DNA of 64,000 bases, from positions 1-64,000 of the forward strand of contig CALCJF010000103.1 in NCBI GenBank assembly GCA_937967375.1, written 5' to 3'. A program made the translations under genes and the position numbers. The stretch comes from an uncultured Leucobacter sp. GTDB lineage: Bacteria; Actinomycetota; Actinomycetes; Actinomycetales; Microbacteriaceae. This document shows positions 17,265-25,738 of this stretch, piece after piece. Within the stretch, counting starts at the first letter, position 1, and each line of letters starts with the position of its first letter. Under the pieces are notes generated by a model that was not told the DNA's origin, did not search any database, and saw only the letters and a list, made by a program, of their open reading frames with translations.

Positions 17265-20200
17265 ATGTCAGCAGTAAAACGGGCCGCTCAGGGTGTCCTC
17301 ACAGGCGTTGCCTGTATCGGCATCCTTGCCGGAATCTTGGTTCCTTCATCGCCCGCGATCGCTAGTGAAGAGCACTATACGCTGTCTGGAACGGTTATCT
17401 TCCCAGAGAACACAACACCTGCGGAACGCCAGAGTGTCGAGATCAGTGCGTTTCCGCGCAGTTCAGGGGCAGGCTGCGTTGGTCAATACTGTTTTGTCTC
17501 AGAAGTGAATTACGATCCTGAAACTGGTAATTTCTCTATACCCCGGCTAGCGCCTGTTACTTGGGACTTGCATGCCTCCGTCCTAAGTTCGAACGGGGGT
17601 GCGATTCAGGCGAGTATTTCCAATCCTGGCGTAGACCTATCATCGGGTAATCACTCTGGCGTGATGGTGGAGTTCAGCGATGCCGCAAGCATCAGGGCCA
17701 GCTTCATTTGGGGTTCTAACTTTAATACCTGCAATGTGCCAAAGGATCCGTCGGGACAGATCCGAGTGGTCGCACAAGAAGTGAACTCCGGAGTCGAATA
17801 CCCAAGCGGAGGACCTCGCAAGGGGGACGGGTGCGTAGAGGGGCACGGGTTCGAAGTCCCGCCCGGAACATATAAATTCTGGGCGGAGGTCTTCGGTAAG
17901 CAAATCTATCTGGACGGAACGGTGCATGGCACAACTCAGGTTGCCGAAGCAAGTCAGATCGAAGTAGACACTTTCGACTATCTTACCTTTCGAATCAACC
18001 TCGCTCCTTGGTTGACTGGCACCGGGACTCCAACGAGCAATCCGCCCGTTTCGATCGTCGCTGAAACCTACAAGGCAAGTTTTTCGGAATATAACTGCCA
18101 GGCTAATTCTCAGGCCACTTCTTCCTCTCAACCTGCTAGCTGGGGCACCGTGAACCGCTACCAATGGCTGCGAGACGGGACTGAAATTCCAGGCGCAACC
18201 CGCATGAGCTATCAGGCATCGGAGGCTGACAACGGGCATACGTTCTCGGCACTGGTGACAGTGTCACTCTACGGCGCAGAACCGTTGCAAGTAACTTCCG
18301 CTTCCACGGTCGCCAATTGCCCACCAATCACGCTCGGAAAGGTATCCGTCTCGGGCCTTCCAAAACCAGGTAATCAACTCATCGCTGAAGTCGAGAATTC
18401 TGAACCGCTTGGTGTTCAGCTCAGCTTTCAGTGGCAGAGGTCAGGTGCCGATATCGCAGGTGCCACCTCAAACACCTACTTGATTAGCCAGGCAGATACG
18501 GGACACTACCTATCCGTAGTTGTCACTGGCATCCTTGCGAACCGTGTCGCTCAACAGGCTGTCTCGGAACCCATAGCCGTTGCGAGCCTCCCCTCAGTCA
18601 TTCCTGGTACCGTTGGCATCGCCGGGCAGCCGGAAGTCGGCAGCGTGCTGACCGCAACGCCGAGCGGATGGAAGCCTAGTAGTACTCAATATACGTATCA
18701 GTGGCATCTTGACGGCAGGGATATCGCAGGCGCAGTATCAGAAAGTTACTCGCCCGGGAACGGCGACATCGGACACGATATTTCGGTAACGGTTACTGGC
18801 AAAGCGAATGGGTACCGCACCTCACAAGTGACTTCAGGCTCCTTAACAGTCACTCAGCCGGTACTGCGTTTTGGGCCCGTCGTAATCCAAGGGAGTGGAG
18901 CCACGGACGGCAACGCATCATTGGGGCAAACACTGTTGGCTTCGCTGGCTACAGCGGGCCCCATCGGAACGGCCTATGCCTACCAATGGCTGCGAAACGG
19001 TATTGAGATTCCTGGGGCAACGAACCCGTCCTACACAGTAACTGAGGGTGATCTGCTCGCATCAATTACAGTTCGTGTGAACGCGTCTGGTTCCGGCTAC
19101 ATTCCAAATGAGATGACCTCAGCTCCGATCCAAGTAATCGAACTTCAGTTGCAGCTCGGAAGCCTTACAGTTGACGGCGCACCAAAGCTAGGCGCTCTCC
19201 TCAGCGCACAGCCCATGGGTTGGGGACCCGGGGCTATCTCTTTCACCTACCAATGGTTGCGAGATGGTCAGGAGATCCTTGGGGCGAACGCAGCCAAGTA
19301 CACGCTTGTCCATCAAGATCAGGATCACCTGATAACGGTGCTTGTCACTGCTTCAAAACCGGGATATGCCACAGTTACCCGCACCTCTCAACCGCTGAGC
19401 TTCACTTGGAAGTGGCCAAAATTCATCCGAGTTTCAGGTATTGACAGGTTTGCCACTGCGGCAGAAATCTCAAGACTGGCTTATCCAGAAAGCAATGACG
19501 TCACCCGCGTCGTGCTCGCAACAGGCTTTGGATTCGCTGATGCCCTCTCTGCGGCCCCACTCGCAAGCAAACTCGGCGCACCGCTGCTCCTGACAACGCA
19601 GGATCAGCTGTCAGCCGCTGCGCGGAGTGAAATCGAACGGCTCGAGCCAGATGAGATCGTCATCGTTGGCGGCACCGGCGCCATAAGTACTGACATCGCG
19701 GAGCAACTCGCCCGTGACTATGAAGTCACCCGCATATCTGGGCAGGATCGATTTATCACCTCGCGTGAAGTAGCCGAGTACGGGTGGGGCGATGAAGGCT
19801 CCGATCAAGCGTTCATTGCTACCGGATTCGACTTTCCAGACGCTCTTTCAGCCGGGTCTGCTGCTGCCGTGCACGACATGCCTGTCATTCTCGTGCCAGG
19901 CTCAGATCCAAAGCTCCCCAGTTCAAACGTTGGACAGCTTCGGGCTCTCGGAACAATCCGTGTGAGTATCGTCGGCGGGACGACCGCGGTTACGGAGAGC
20001 ATCGCCCAACAGCTTGAAACGAACCACATAAGAACAGACCGATACTCCGGAGCAAACAGATTCGGCACCAGCGCAAGCATTGCCACGAAGTTCGGGACTC
20101 AGCATGGCGACGTATTCCTCGCCTCAGGATCCAACTATCCCGATGCTCTCGCCGGTGCTGCAGTTGCGGGTAAGCAGGGCGCAACCCTCATACTTACAGC

Positions 20201-20324
20201 GGGAGAATGCATGCCCGGGGAATTTCAGCCTGTATTCAGCAAGCTTTCTCCCGATCGGCTTGTATTACTTGGAGGCTCTTCAGCCGTCGCAGATGTCGTC
20301 GCACAACCAACGTTCTGCAACTAG
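17265..20324 (+). CDS. Large secreted protein with five Ig-like repeats and three CWB2 repeats
   Basis: 1019 residues. The signal peptide is about 1-33 (GVACIGILAGILVPSSPAIA). A ~220-residue N-terminal region follows, with a Cna-B-like start (YTLSGTVIFPENTT). Five Ig-like repeats of roughly 85-95 residues come next (about 265-720), each with a core like RYQWLRDGTEIPGATRMSYQ, QWQRSGADIAGAT, YQWHLDGRDIAGA, YQWLRNGIEIPGAT or YQWLRDGQEILGAN. The last ~300 residues are three CWB2 repeats, with the cysteine pair GECMPGE and PTFCN in the third. The architecture suggests a stalk projecting from the wall polymer, possibly an adhesin or surface-layer component. No catalytic motif is seen. The base composition is less GC-rich than in housekeeping genes further right. 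Confidence 0.85.
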   Translation: MSAVKRAAQGVLTGVACIGILAGILVPSSPAIASEEHYTLSGTVIFPENTTPAERQSVEISAFPRSSGAGCVGQYCFVSEVNYDPETGNFSIPRLAPVTWDLHASVLSSNGGAIQASISNPGVDLSSGNHSGVMVEFSDAASIRASFIWGSNFNTCNVPKDPSGQIRVVAQEVNSGVEYPSGGPRKGDGCVEGHGFEVPPGTYKFWAEVFGKQIYLDGTVHGTTQVAEASQIEVDTFDYLTFRINLAPWLTGTGTPTSNPPVSIVAETYKASFSEYNCQANSQATSSSQPASWGTVNRYQWLRDGTEIPGATRMSYQASEADNGHTFSALVTVSLYGAEPLQVTSASTVANCPPITLGKVSVSGLPKPGNQLIAEVENSEPLGVQLSFQWQRSGADIAGATSNTYLISQADTGHYLSVVVTGILANRVAQQAVSEPIAVASLPSVIPGTVGIAGQPEVGSVLTATPSGWKPSSTQYTYQWHLDGRDIAGAVSESYSPGNGDIGHDISVTVTGKANGYRTSQVTSGSLTVTQPVLRFGPVVIQGSGATDGNASLGQTLLASLATAGPIGTAYAYQWLRNGIEIPGATNPSYTVTEGDLLASITVRVNASGSGYIPNEMTSAPIQVIELQLQLGSLTVDGAPKLGALLSAQPMGWGPGAISFTYQWLRDGQEILGANAAKYTLVHQDQDHLITVLVTASKPGYATVTRTSQPLSFTWKWPKFIRVSGIDRFATAAEISRLAYPESNDVTRVVLATGFGFADALSAAPLASKLGAPLLLTTQDQLSAAARSEIERLEPDEIVIVGGTGAISTDIAEQLARDYEVTRISGQDRFITSREVAEYGWGDEGSDQAFIATGFDFPDALSAGSAAAVHDMPVILVPGSDPKLPSSNVGQLRALGTIRVSIVGGTTAVTESIAQQLETNHIRTDRYSGANRFGTSASIATKFGTQHGDVFLASGSNYPDALAGAAVAGKQGATLILTAGECMPGEFQPVFSKLSPDRLVLLGGSSAVADVVAQPTFCN

Positions 20325-20572
20325 GACCAGGCGTTGCACAGCACCTTCACCGCTGACGGTGACCTGTATTGCACAGTGCTCCGGTCTCTTGCCAAGAGCG
20401 GCATAAGCGTATCGGCCTAGCCAGCAGGCCTAGGCGTGGAGAATGCAACCAAACTCAATGAGGTTGTCGCGGAGAGAATCTTACCGGCGGGATGTGCCGT
20501 TCTTAGCTCGAAGGATCCTGCAACGCGAGCCACCAACGCGCACGCAGTTGGCTAAGCGCCTACACTTTACGC
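20325..20572. other. Intergenic region, no gene seen
   Basis: 248 bp between the Ig/CWB2 gene and the next glycosyltransferase. It contains weak inverted repeats near 20410-20435 (GCCTAG/CTAGGC) that may terminate transcription. A leaderless-type -10 box sits at its right end. Confidence 0.4.
20561..20566 (+). promoter_or_regulatory. -10 box, leaderless-type
   Basis: TACACT ends 6 nt before ATG 20573; there is no Shine-Dalgarno sequence. Confidence 0.45.
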
Positions 20573-21460
20573 ATGTCTGTTTCTCCCCGACCCCTCGTCC
20601 CCAGAGTCGGAGTTGTAACGGTGAGCTACGACTCGAGCGAGGCGCTCGAATCTTTTCTCACAAGTCTTCACGCGCATCACGGCAGTCACCTCGCCGTGGC
20701 GGTTGTCGATAATAAACCTGAGGGCGCAAGCAGCGTAGAGAAGGTCGCAGGTTCTCACCACGCAACCTATGTGCCGCTACCCAAGAATCCTGGCTACGGG
20801 GCTGGCATGAACGCTGGTGTACTCGCATTACGTGAAGAGTACGGTGAATTTGACGCGTATTTTTTCTGCAATCCCGATGTGATGTTCACTGAGCCGGCCC
20901 TCCCCGAGTTGGCAATCGCACTCATGTCGGATCCTGCCGCTGGCAGCATCGGCCCTCGCACACTAAACGAGGATGGAACCGTATACCCTTCCGCACGTGG
21001 TATTCCCTCAATCAGCACGGGGGTTGGCCACGCGCTCTTCGGTCGTGTGTGGCCAGGCAACCCATGGTCTCGCGCCTACAAGAATGAAAGCGATTACGGT
21101 GCTCGTAGGGCCACGGGGTGGCTTTCTGGCGCGGCCGTCATGGTGAAACGGTCCGTAAACGATGAAATCGGAGGCTGGGACGAGGGTTACTTTCTACATT
21201 TCGAGGACATCGACCTGGGGTACCGAATTGGTTTGGCCGGGTACTCGAACGTGTTTGACCCTGCCGTAACAATCATTCATTCCGGGGGGCACTCCCTCAA
21301 GAAGAACAGTGTTCTGGCAGAACGCGCGATGACCCGAAGCTCGATCCGATTCATGAACAAACGCTATGCAGGCTTTTGGAGAACGCCCCTGCGCTGGGCA
21401 ATCGTCCTAGGATTGCAGCTGCGTGGCTGGCTCAAGGTACGTGCAGCGCAGCGACGATAA
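20573..21460 (+). CDS. Glycosyltransferase family 2, WbbL-like rhamnosyltransferase
   Basis: 295 residues. VGVVTVSYDSSEALESFLTS opens the GT-A fold, VAVVDNKPEG and YVPLPKNPGYGAGMNAGV follow, and FFCNPDVMF provides the N/D metal-site motif. RATGWLSGAAVMVKRSVNDEIGGWDEGYFLHFEDIDLGYRIG is the acceptor-side signature of WbbL/RfbF-type rhamnosyltransferases (shown across about 178-220). In mycobacteria WbbL adds rhamnose to decaprenyl-PP-GlcNAc to start arabinogalactan assembly. A similar priming or early rhamnosyl step is plausible here because rfbB and rfbCD follow directly. Specificity is an inference. Confidence 0.85.
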   Translation: MSVSPRPLVPRVGVVTVSYDSSEALESFLTSLHAHHGSHLAVAVVDNKPEGASSVEKVAGSHHATYVPLPKNPGYGAGMNAGVLALREEYGEFDAYFFCNPDVMFTEPALPELAIALMSDPAAGSIGPRTLNEDGTVYPSARGIPSISTGVGHALFGRVWPGNPWSRAYKNESDYGARRATGWLSGAAVMVKRSVNDEIGGWDEGYFLHFEDIDLGYRIGLAGYSNVFDPAVTIIHSGGHSLKKNSVLAERAMTRSSIRFMNKRYAGFWRTPLRWAIVLGLQLRGWLKVRAAQRR

Positions 21461-21534
21461 ACTATCGGAAGTAGAGTCAACCTCGCCGGCGGTCATCTCC
21501 CTTCGACTCGGCGATACAACGCAGGAGGACCCAA

Positions 21535-22536
21535 GTGGCCCGCAAGATGCTCGTAACCGGTGCCGCCGGTTTCATAGGTTCGAACTTTGTGCACTACCTC
21601 GTCGCAAATACGGACGACACCGTGACGGTGCTCGATAAGTTCACCTACGCTGGAAACGAGGCGTCACTCGCGGGTCTGCCCGAGAATCGCGTCACCGTAG
21701 TGCACGGTGACATCTGCGATGCGCAACTCGTTGACCGGCTGGTTCGCGAGCACGACATCGTGGTGCACTACGCCGCAGAGTCGCACAACGACAACTCGCT
21801 GCACGACCCGCGCCCGTTTCTCGACACCAACATCATCGGCACCTACACGCTGCTCGAGGCGGTGCGCAGGCACGAGAAACGACTTCACCACATCTCGACC
21901 GACGAGGTCTACGGCGACCTCGAGCTCGACGATCCGAATCGCTTCACCGAGTTCACTCCCTATAACCCTTCGTCGCCGTATTCGTCGACCAAGGCGGGCA
22001 GCGACCTTCTGGTCCGCGCGTGGGTTCGTTCGTTCGGCCTGCAGGCGACCATCTCAAACTGCTCGAACAACTACGGGCCGCGCCAGCACGTCGAGAAGTT
22101 CATCCCCCGCCAGATCACGAACATTTTGGTGGGCGAGCGCCCGAAGCTCTACGGCGAGGGTCTGAACGTGCGCGACTGGATTCACGCCGACGACCACTCG
22201 AGCGCGGTGCTGCGCATCATCGAGGCCGGCCGCATGGGCGAGACCTACCTGATCGGCGCCGATGGCGAGAAGAACAACAAAGATGTGCTTGAGCTGATTC
22301 TCACCACGATGGGTCAGTCGGCAGATGCCTACGATCACGTGATCGATCGCCCCGGCCACGATCTGCGCTACGCGATCGACTCGACCAAGCTGCGCACCGA
22401 GCTCGACTGGCAGCCGTCGTTCCCCGACTTCGAGCGTGGCCTCGCTGCGACGATCGACTGGTACCGCGAGAACGAGGCGTGGTGGCAGCCGCAGAAGGCT
22501 GCAACCGAAGCGAAGTACCGCGAGCAGGGGCAGTAA
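21535..22536 (+). CDS. rfbB: dTDP-glucose 4,6-dehydratase
   Basis: 333 residues beginning GTG GCC, with AGGAGGA 5-11 nt upstream deciding the start. The NAD-binding loop VTGAAGFIGSNF is at 7-18. ISTDEVYGDLE has the catalytic Thr-Asp-Glu. YSSTKAG provides the SDR Tyr149/Lys153 pair, and NCSNNYGPRQHVEKFIPRQI is specific to this family. It converts dTDP-glucose to dTDP-4-keto-6-deoxyglucose. It is followed after 2 bp by the fused rfbC-rfbD gene, so the three steps after RfbA are made from one transcript. From this gene on, the GC content and third-position GC rise visibly compared with the CWB2 genes. Confidence 0.97.
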   Translation: MARKMLVTGAAGFIGSNFVHYLVANTDDTVTVLDKFTYAGNEASLAGLPENRVTVVHGDICDAQLVDRLVREHDIVVHYAAESHNDNSLHDPRPFLDTNIIGTYTLLEAVRRHEKRLHHISTDEVYGDLELDDPNRFTEFTPYNPSSPYSSTKAGSDLLVRAWVRSFGLQATISNCSNNYGPRQHVEKFIPRQITNILVGERPKLYGEGLNVRDWIHADDHSSAVLRIIEAGRMGETYLIGADGEKNNKDVLELILTTMGQSADAYDHVIDRPGHDLRYAIDSTKLRTELDWQPSFPDFERGLAATIDWYRENEAWWQPQKAATEAKYREQGQ

Positions 22537-22538
22537 TC

Positions 22539-23936
22539 GTGGCAGCAAAACCGCTCGCGATTCGTGAGACCACGATTCCGGGCATGGTACTGATTGACCT
22601 GCCCGTGCATGGCGACAACCGTGGTTGGTTCAAAGAGAACTGGCAACGCGAGAAGATGGTGGCGCTCGGTCTGCCCGACTTCGGCCCGGTGCAGAACAAC
22701 ATCTCTTACAACGACAAGCGAGGTGCCACGCGCGGCATTCACGCCGAGCCGTGGGACAAGTACGTCTCAGTAGCTACCGGCAGAATCTTCGGCGCCTGGG
22801 TCGACCTGCGCGAGGGTGAGTCCTTCGGTGCGGTATTCACCGCCGAGCTCGGCCCCGACACAGCAATCTTCGTGCCGCGTGGCGTCGGCAACAGCTACCA
22901 AACCCTCGAAGACGACACCGCCTACGTGTACCTCGTCAACGATCACTGGAGCGCAGAGGCGCAGAACGAATACACGTTTCTGAACCTCGAAGACGAGACC
23001 GCGGCAATCGACTGGCCGATCCCGCTCGCCGACGCCGAACGCAGCGGAAAGGATATCGCACACCCGCGCCTCGCCGACGTCGTACCGATGAAGCCGCCGC
23101 GCACCCTCGTGATCGGCGCGAACGGCCAACTCGGTCGCGCGCTGCAGCAGCAGTTGCCAATCGCAGACTTCGCAGACCGCACGCGTATCGATCTTGCCAA
23201 CCCAGCATCGCTAGCCGGCGTGCGCTGGAGCGACTACGACACCATCATCAACGCCGCTGCTTACACCGCGGTCGATGCGGCAGAGACGGCAGAGGGTCGC
23301 GTCGCGTGCTGGGCTGCGAATGTGACCGGAGTCGCCCAACTCGCGCGCATCGCCGCGGCACGGCGGATCACGCTCGTGCACGTCTCGAGCGACTATGTTT
23401 TCGATGGCTCGAAAGACGGCGCCTACCTCGAGACCGACGCGATCGCACCGCTCGGTGTGTACGGGCAGTCGAAGGCCGCCGGCGATGCGGTCGCTTCTAC
23501 CGCGCCGCAGCACTACATCGTGCGCACCAGCTGGGTGATCGGCGAGGGTAACAACTTCGTGCGAACCATGGCCTCGCTCGCAGAGCGCGGCATCGACCCC
23601 AGTGTGGTCGATGACCAGTTTGGCAGGCTCAGCTTCACTGAGGACATCGCCGCAGGCATCGTGCATCTGCTCACGAAGCGCCCCGAGTACGGTATCTATA
23701 ACCTCACGAATGAGGGCGACACGATGAGCTGGTCAGATATCGCTAAACTGGTCTACGAAGCGAGCGGTCACGATTCGACTCGAGTAAGCGGCATCACTAC
23801 TGCGGAGTACTTCGCAGGCAAACAGGTCGCACCCAGGCCGTTGAATAGTCTGCTTTCGTTGGAGAAGATCGAAGCGACCGGGTTTGCTCCGCGGGACGCA
23901 TCTGACGCACTCGCCAGCTACCTTCGAGGCGCTTAG
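22539..23936 (+). CDS. Fused dTDP-4-dehydrorhamnose 3,5-epimerase / dTDP-4-dehydrorhamnose reductase
   Basis: 465 residues from GTG 22539, 2 bp after rfbB. Residues ~1-185 are an RmlC-type cupin epimerase (VHGDNRGWFKENWQ, GATRGIHAEPWDKYVSV, IFVPRGVGNSYQTLEDDTAY). Residues ~190-465 are an RmlD-type reductase (TLVIGANGQLGRALQQQL, INAAAYTAVDAAE, VHVSSDYVFDG, YGQSKAAGD with Tyr308/Lys312). One polypeptide thus performs the last two steps to dTDP-L-rhamnose, with NAD(P)H as reductant. The fusion of rfbC and rfbD in this order is known from several actinobacteria. The gene is followed by a hairpin between convergent transcription units. Confidence 0.95.
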   Translation: MAAKPLAIRETTIPGMVLIDLPVHGDNRGWFKENWQREKMVALGLPDFGPVQNNISYNDKRGATRGIHAEPWDKYVSVATGRIFGAWVDLREGESFGAVFTAELGPDTAIFVPRGVGNSYQTLEDDTAYVYLVNDHWSAEAQNEYTFLNLEDETAAIDWPIPLADAERSGKDIAHPRLADVVPMKPPRTLVIGANGQLGRALQQQLPIADFADRTRIDLANPASLAGVRWSDYDTIINAAAYTAVDAAETAEGRVACWAANVTGVAQLARIAAARRITLVHVSSDYVFDGSKDGAYLETDAIAPLGVYGQSKAAGDAVASTAPQHYIVRTSWVIGEGNNFVRTMASLAERGIDPSVVDDQFGRLSFTEDIAAGIVHLLTKRPEYGIYNLTNEGDTMSWSDIAKLVYEASGHDSTRVSGITTAEYFAGKQVAPRPLNSLLSLEKIEATGFAPRDASDALASYLRGA

Positions 23937-23940
23937 AGGC

Positions 23941-23981
23941 GAGGTGGTTCTCGCGTCAGCTTTACGAACGGAAACCACCTC
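23941..23981. terminator. Hairpin between convergent rfbCD and sulfatase-fold gene
   Basis: Perfect 9-bp arms GAGGTGGTT (23941-23949) and AACCACCTC (23973-23981) lie within the 72-bp gap between the two gene ends. There is no T-tract. Confidence 0.5.
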
Positions 23982-24008
23982 AGTTCACGACACCGGCCGA
24001 GACTCGAC

Positions 24009-25595
24009 CTATACCGAAACAGCGGGTGTATGCGGTTCCCATAGATCTCGGTAGAGGTCTCTCGACGCCGATTGAATCAATTCGTCGTACCGAGATCCAT
24101 CAAGATCGAGCACACTTCCCGGCGCCGAGGTTACCAAGGCAGAAACTCCTACACCGGCCCGGCGGTCTTCGCGTCCGATCCCAAGAACATCAAGAGTGGT
24201 AGCAAGCATACTGAGTTGATCGGCGCCGACTCGTGTTGCAGACACACCATCCGGACTCCAGATTCGGTTAAAAAGCGATCGATCCTCGACTGTGCTGAGA
24301 GCACCGAGTAACACAAAAGCCTCACCGACCATCTTCGGGTGATCTCCGCTCAGAACTACCACGGTGTCGTCCAGGTAACCCATTTCGTCCATGAACTGAA
24401 TAAACCCAGCAACCTGCTCCATAGAGCAACGAATGGCAGACTCCAGCGCATCCTCAGTGGTTTGTACGCAATAGTCATAGAGGTGCGTCGGTTCGTGGGA
24501 GTCCAGCGTCAACATAGTGAGGTTGAACGGTTGGCCCGATTCGTGCAGGCGAACAACCTCTTCCTTGGCATGTTCCATGAGCCTGCGATCAGAAAGACCC
24601 CAGTCAGAAAGCTCAGTTTCGCCCGCCGCAACCCAAGTGCCCAGATCGCGGACATCATCGTAGCCGTGACTACTCAGAAACTTCCCCTTCGAAGCGAACG
24701 CAGCGTCGGCACCGCCGAGAAATACATTCTGATATCCCTCTGCTTTCAGCACGTCGCCCAGGCACACAGCCCCTGGCATGAACTCGTCTGCCGCAGACCC
24801 GATCTCGTTTGAGTTGATATCGTCCTCGCCGACGCCGGCTCCCCTCAGCGGCACCGCACAACTAGTACCCACGAGGCCGGCCATTGTCCATCCGCCACCA
24901 CTGAACATTTGATAGTCAGGAATTGTCTGCCAATCTTCAGTCACGCGATGCAGGGGTTCGAGCATATTTTGCTCGAATAATTGATCATCAGCCATCGAAT
25001 CTTCGATGGACTCAAGGAAGATAAACACAAGGTTCTTTGGGGCAGCATCTTGACTCAAACGAGCCTGCGCCACATCGCCTTCGATGTTCGGCGAAACATA
25101 ATAATCGGCCATTGACAGCGTGGTGGTCTGCGACCGCACGTACTGAGCCAAACTCACCGTGTTCGCGAGAACACCAGTCCCCGCGGCAAAAACTGCCACG
25201 GCAAGAACGCCGGGCAACCAGATCAGCCGTCGGCTCCAGACGCGAGGCGATGATCCGGCCGAGTTGCTTCCCCGGTGCCTAAGAATATTCAACAGCAGCA
25301 GGACGATGGCAAGCGCGGCCAAAGGAACGATCAAGGCTTGGACAATGAAGCTGACAAAGTACCCAGCCTCCGCACCGGTGACCTCTGCTCCCCCAGCACC
25401 CGGCAAATGGAGCAGAAGCTGCTCCACGGAAATCTTGCCGAAAGTACGCCGAACCCACAACGCAGTTCCAAGCAGCACTGTTCCAAGAACGAGCAGCACC
25501 CCAGCAGCCGAGATGAGAGCGACCCGAAGAACAAACAAAGCTCTGCTCTTCTTCAGGCTGTTCGCATCCAGGGCTTGAGAGTCGGCAGTCGCCAA
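24009..25595 (-). CDS. Membrane sulfatase-fold protein, OpgB/LTA-synthase-like phosphoglycerol transferase
   Basis: About 528 residues from TTG 25595; an in-frame TTG at 25601 adds two residues. Three hydrophobic helices near 22-48, 78-105 and 124-148 precede an extracytoplasmic alkaline-phosphatase-superfamily domain. KNLVFIFLESIEDSMADDQLF carries the first metal ligands. GGGWTMAGLVGTSCAVPLRG (near 233-252) matches the nucleophile region of the MdoB/OpgB branch, and VVLSGDHPKMVGEAF is the late Asp-His metal site. Known relatives move glycerol-phosphate from phosphatidylglycerol onto glycans or build lipoteichoic acid. Here it could decorate the exported polymer with glycerol-phosphate (inference). 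A TAGACT box 6 nt before TTG 25595 supports that start. Its composition resembles the CWB2 genes more than its right-hand neighbours. Confidence 0.82.
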   Translation of the reverse strand: MATADSQALDANSLKKSRALFVLRVALISAAGVLLVLGTVLLGTALWVRRTFGKISVEQLLLHLPGAGGAEVTGAEAGYFVSFIVQALIVPLAALAIVLLLLNILRHRGSNSAGSSPRVWSRRLIWLPGVLAVAVFAAGTGVLANTVSLAQYVRSQTTTLSMADYYVSPNIEGDVAQARLSQDAAPKNLVFIFLESIEDSMADDQLFEQNMLEPLHRVTEDWQTIPDYQMFSGGGWTMAGLVGTSCAVPLRGAGVGEDDINSNEIGSAADEFMPGAVCLGDVLKAEGYQNVFLGGADAAFASKGKFLSSHGYDDVRDLGTWVAAGETELSDWGLSDRRLMEHAKEEVVRLHESGQPFNLTMLTLDSHEPTHLYDYCVQTTEDALESAIRCSMEQVAGFIQFMDEMGYLDDTVVVLSGDHPKMVGEAFVLLGALSTVEDRSLFNRIWSPDGVSATRVGADQLSMLATTLDVLGIGREDRRAGVGVSALVTSAPGSVLDLDGSRYDELIQSASRDLYRDLWEPHTPAVSV

Positions 25596-25601
25596 AGCCA
25601 A

Positions 25602-25607
25602 AGTCTA
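25602..25607 (-). promoter_or_regulatory. -10 box, leaderless-type
   Basis: TAGACT on the minus strand ends 6 nt before TTG 25595 and directly abuts the alternative TTG 25601. Confidence 0.4.
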
Positions 25608-25738
25608 CCCCCACCACACGAGATTGTTTACAGTGCGTTCACCCGCAGGATCACACAAGTTCACAATCCTACGTTACCGAACCGCAACTTTCCAGTCAGG
25701 TCGTCTGGTTATCTGGGTTTGCGCAAAAGGGGATGCGG

